A stretch of 6,586 nucleotides of DNA from an uncultured delta proteobacterium (GTDB lineage Bacteria; Desulfobacterota; WTBG01; CAIYCZ01), in contig CAIYCZ010000050.1 of NCBI GenBank assembly GCA_903924805.1, positions 1 to 6,586 of the forward strand. The letters run 5' to 3'. The notes under the pieces are model-generated. The model was not told the DNA's origin, searched no databases, and was given only the letters and a program-made list of their open reading frames with translations. The position numbers were made by a program, and so were the translations under genes. Numbering within the stretch: position 1 is the stretch's first letter; every line of letters begins with the position of its first letter. Of this stretch, positions 6,461 to 6,586 are shown in pieces.

Positions 6461-6586
6461 TAGAATTAATTAAAAACAGTAATCTCTCGCAAAGGCGCAA
6501 AGTAAAATTTATTGTATTATCATATCCCTCTTTTTTATCTACTTGCTTTCCCTCCTGTTTGCCTTTTATTACCTCTGCTTATCAAA
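6461..6586. other. AT-rich region upstream of the pilin gene, no supported gene
   Basis: This 126-bp stretch at the window edge is AT-rich apart from a GC-rich octamer repeat. Minus-strand GATAAT (five of six to a -10 box) occurs in GATATGATAATACAAT, but no convincing -35 stands 16-18 bases before it. No sigma-54 -24/-12 element of the kind driving pilA in Pseudomonas and Geobacter was recognised. A minus-strand frame open to the edge gives only about 16 codons ending in TAA, too short to call as the end of an upstream gene. Confidence 0.4.
6488..6503. repeat. two tandem 8-bp units CGCAAAGG CGCAAAGT
   Basis: Two adjacent octamers differ only in the last base, in an otherwise AT-rich leader about 40-55 bases upstream of the pilin ATG. 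Short CGCAAAG-type tandem units recur in intergenic regions of many environmental proteobacteria-like genomes (recollection, not checked). The role is unknown; it could be a dispersed repeat remnant or a regulator site. Confidence 0.5.

Noticed and set aside
6538..6585. Minus-strand frame open to the right edge, as the end of another gene
   Set aside because: It has only about 16 codons, with no recognisable motif and no means to tell it from chance.

Overview
The window looks like a piece of a Gram-negative, environmental bacterial chromosome with roughly balanced base composition. Two genes begin with type IV prepilin signals (FTLIE motif). A Y1/HUH transposase of the REP-associated (RAYT-like) kind carries a DnaA-domain-IV-like C-terminus. 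There are also a membrane-anchored spermidine-synthase-like protein and a YfhO-family membrane protein. This mix is common in Desulfobacterota (former Deltaproteobacteria) and Nitrospirota. That placement is an inference from gene content; nothing in the sequence fixes the taxon.

Layout, left to right. (1) At 1-142 on the minus strand is the 5' part of a prepilin-like gene that runs off the left edge; its start is ambiguous. (2) At 188-1259 is a compact 1072-bp transposable element with perfect 25-bp terminal inverted repeats. It holds one gene, a 330-aa Y1 transposase, under a strong consensus promoter that places transcription +1 on the A of its ATG. (3) At 1266-3368 on the plus strand, starting six bases after the element, is a 700-aa polytopic membrane protein with a central SAM-binding spermidine-synthase-like domain. 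(4) Convergent to it, at 3418-5859 on the minus strand, is an 813-aa YfhO-family protein with a probable TTG start and a hairpin over its ribosome binding site. (5) At 6061-6447 on the minus strand, directly upstream of the YfhO gene, is a complete 128-aa type IV pilin-like gene with a strong Shine-Dalgarno sequence. (6) The AT-rich right edge contains a tandem octamer but no gene that can be supported.

How the genes may work together. The pilin and YfhO genes lie in tandem on the same strand, about 200 bp apart. This recalls pilin loci in which a multi-membrane-span glycosyltransferase gene follows the pilin gene, so YfhO could modify the pilin or other surface glycans; this is inference. 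The element sits between the divergent prepilin fragment and the spermidine-synthase-like gene. It has separated the latter from whatever promoter and ribosome binding site it had, so expression may now depend on read-through from the transposase promoter. I found no CRISPR array, tRNA, rRNA or recognisable defence system. The least ordinary features are the transposable element's architecture (perfect inverted repeats on a Y1 transposase, leaderless promoter, stop codon inside the repeat) and the translation-start arrangements of the left prepilin and of YfhO.
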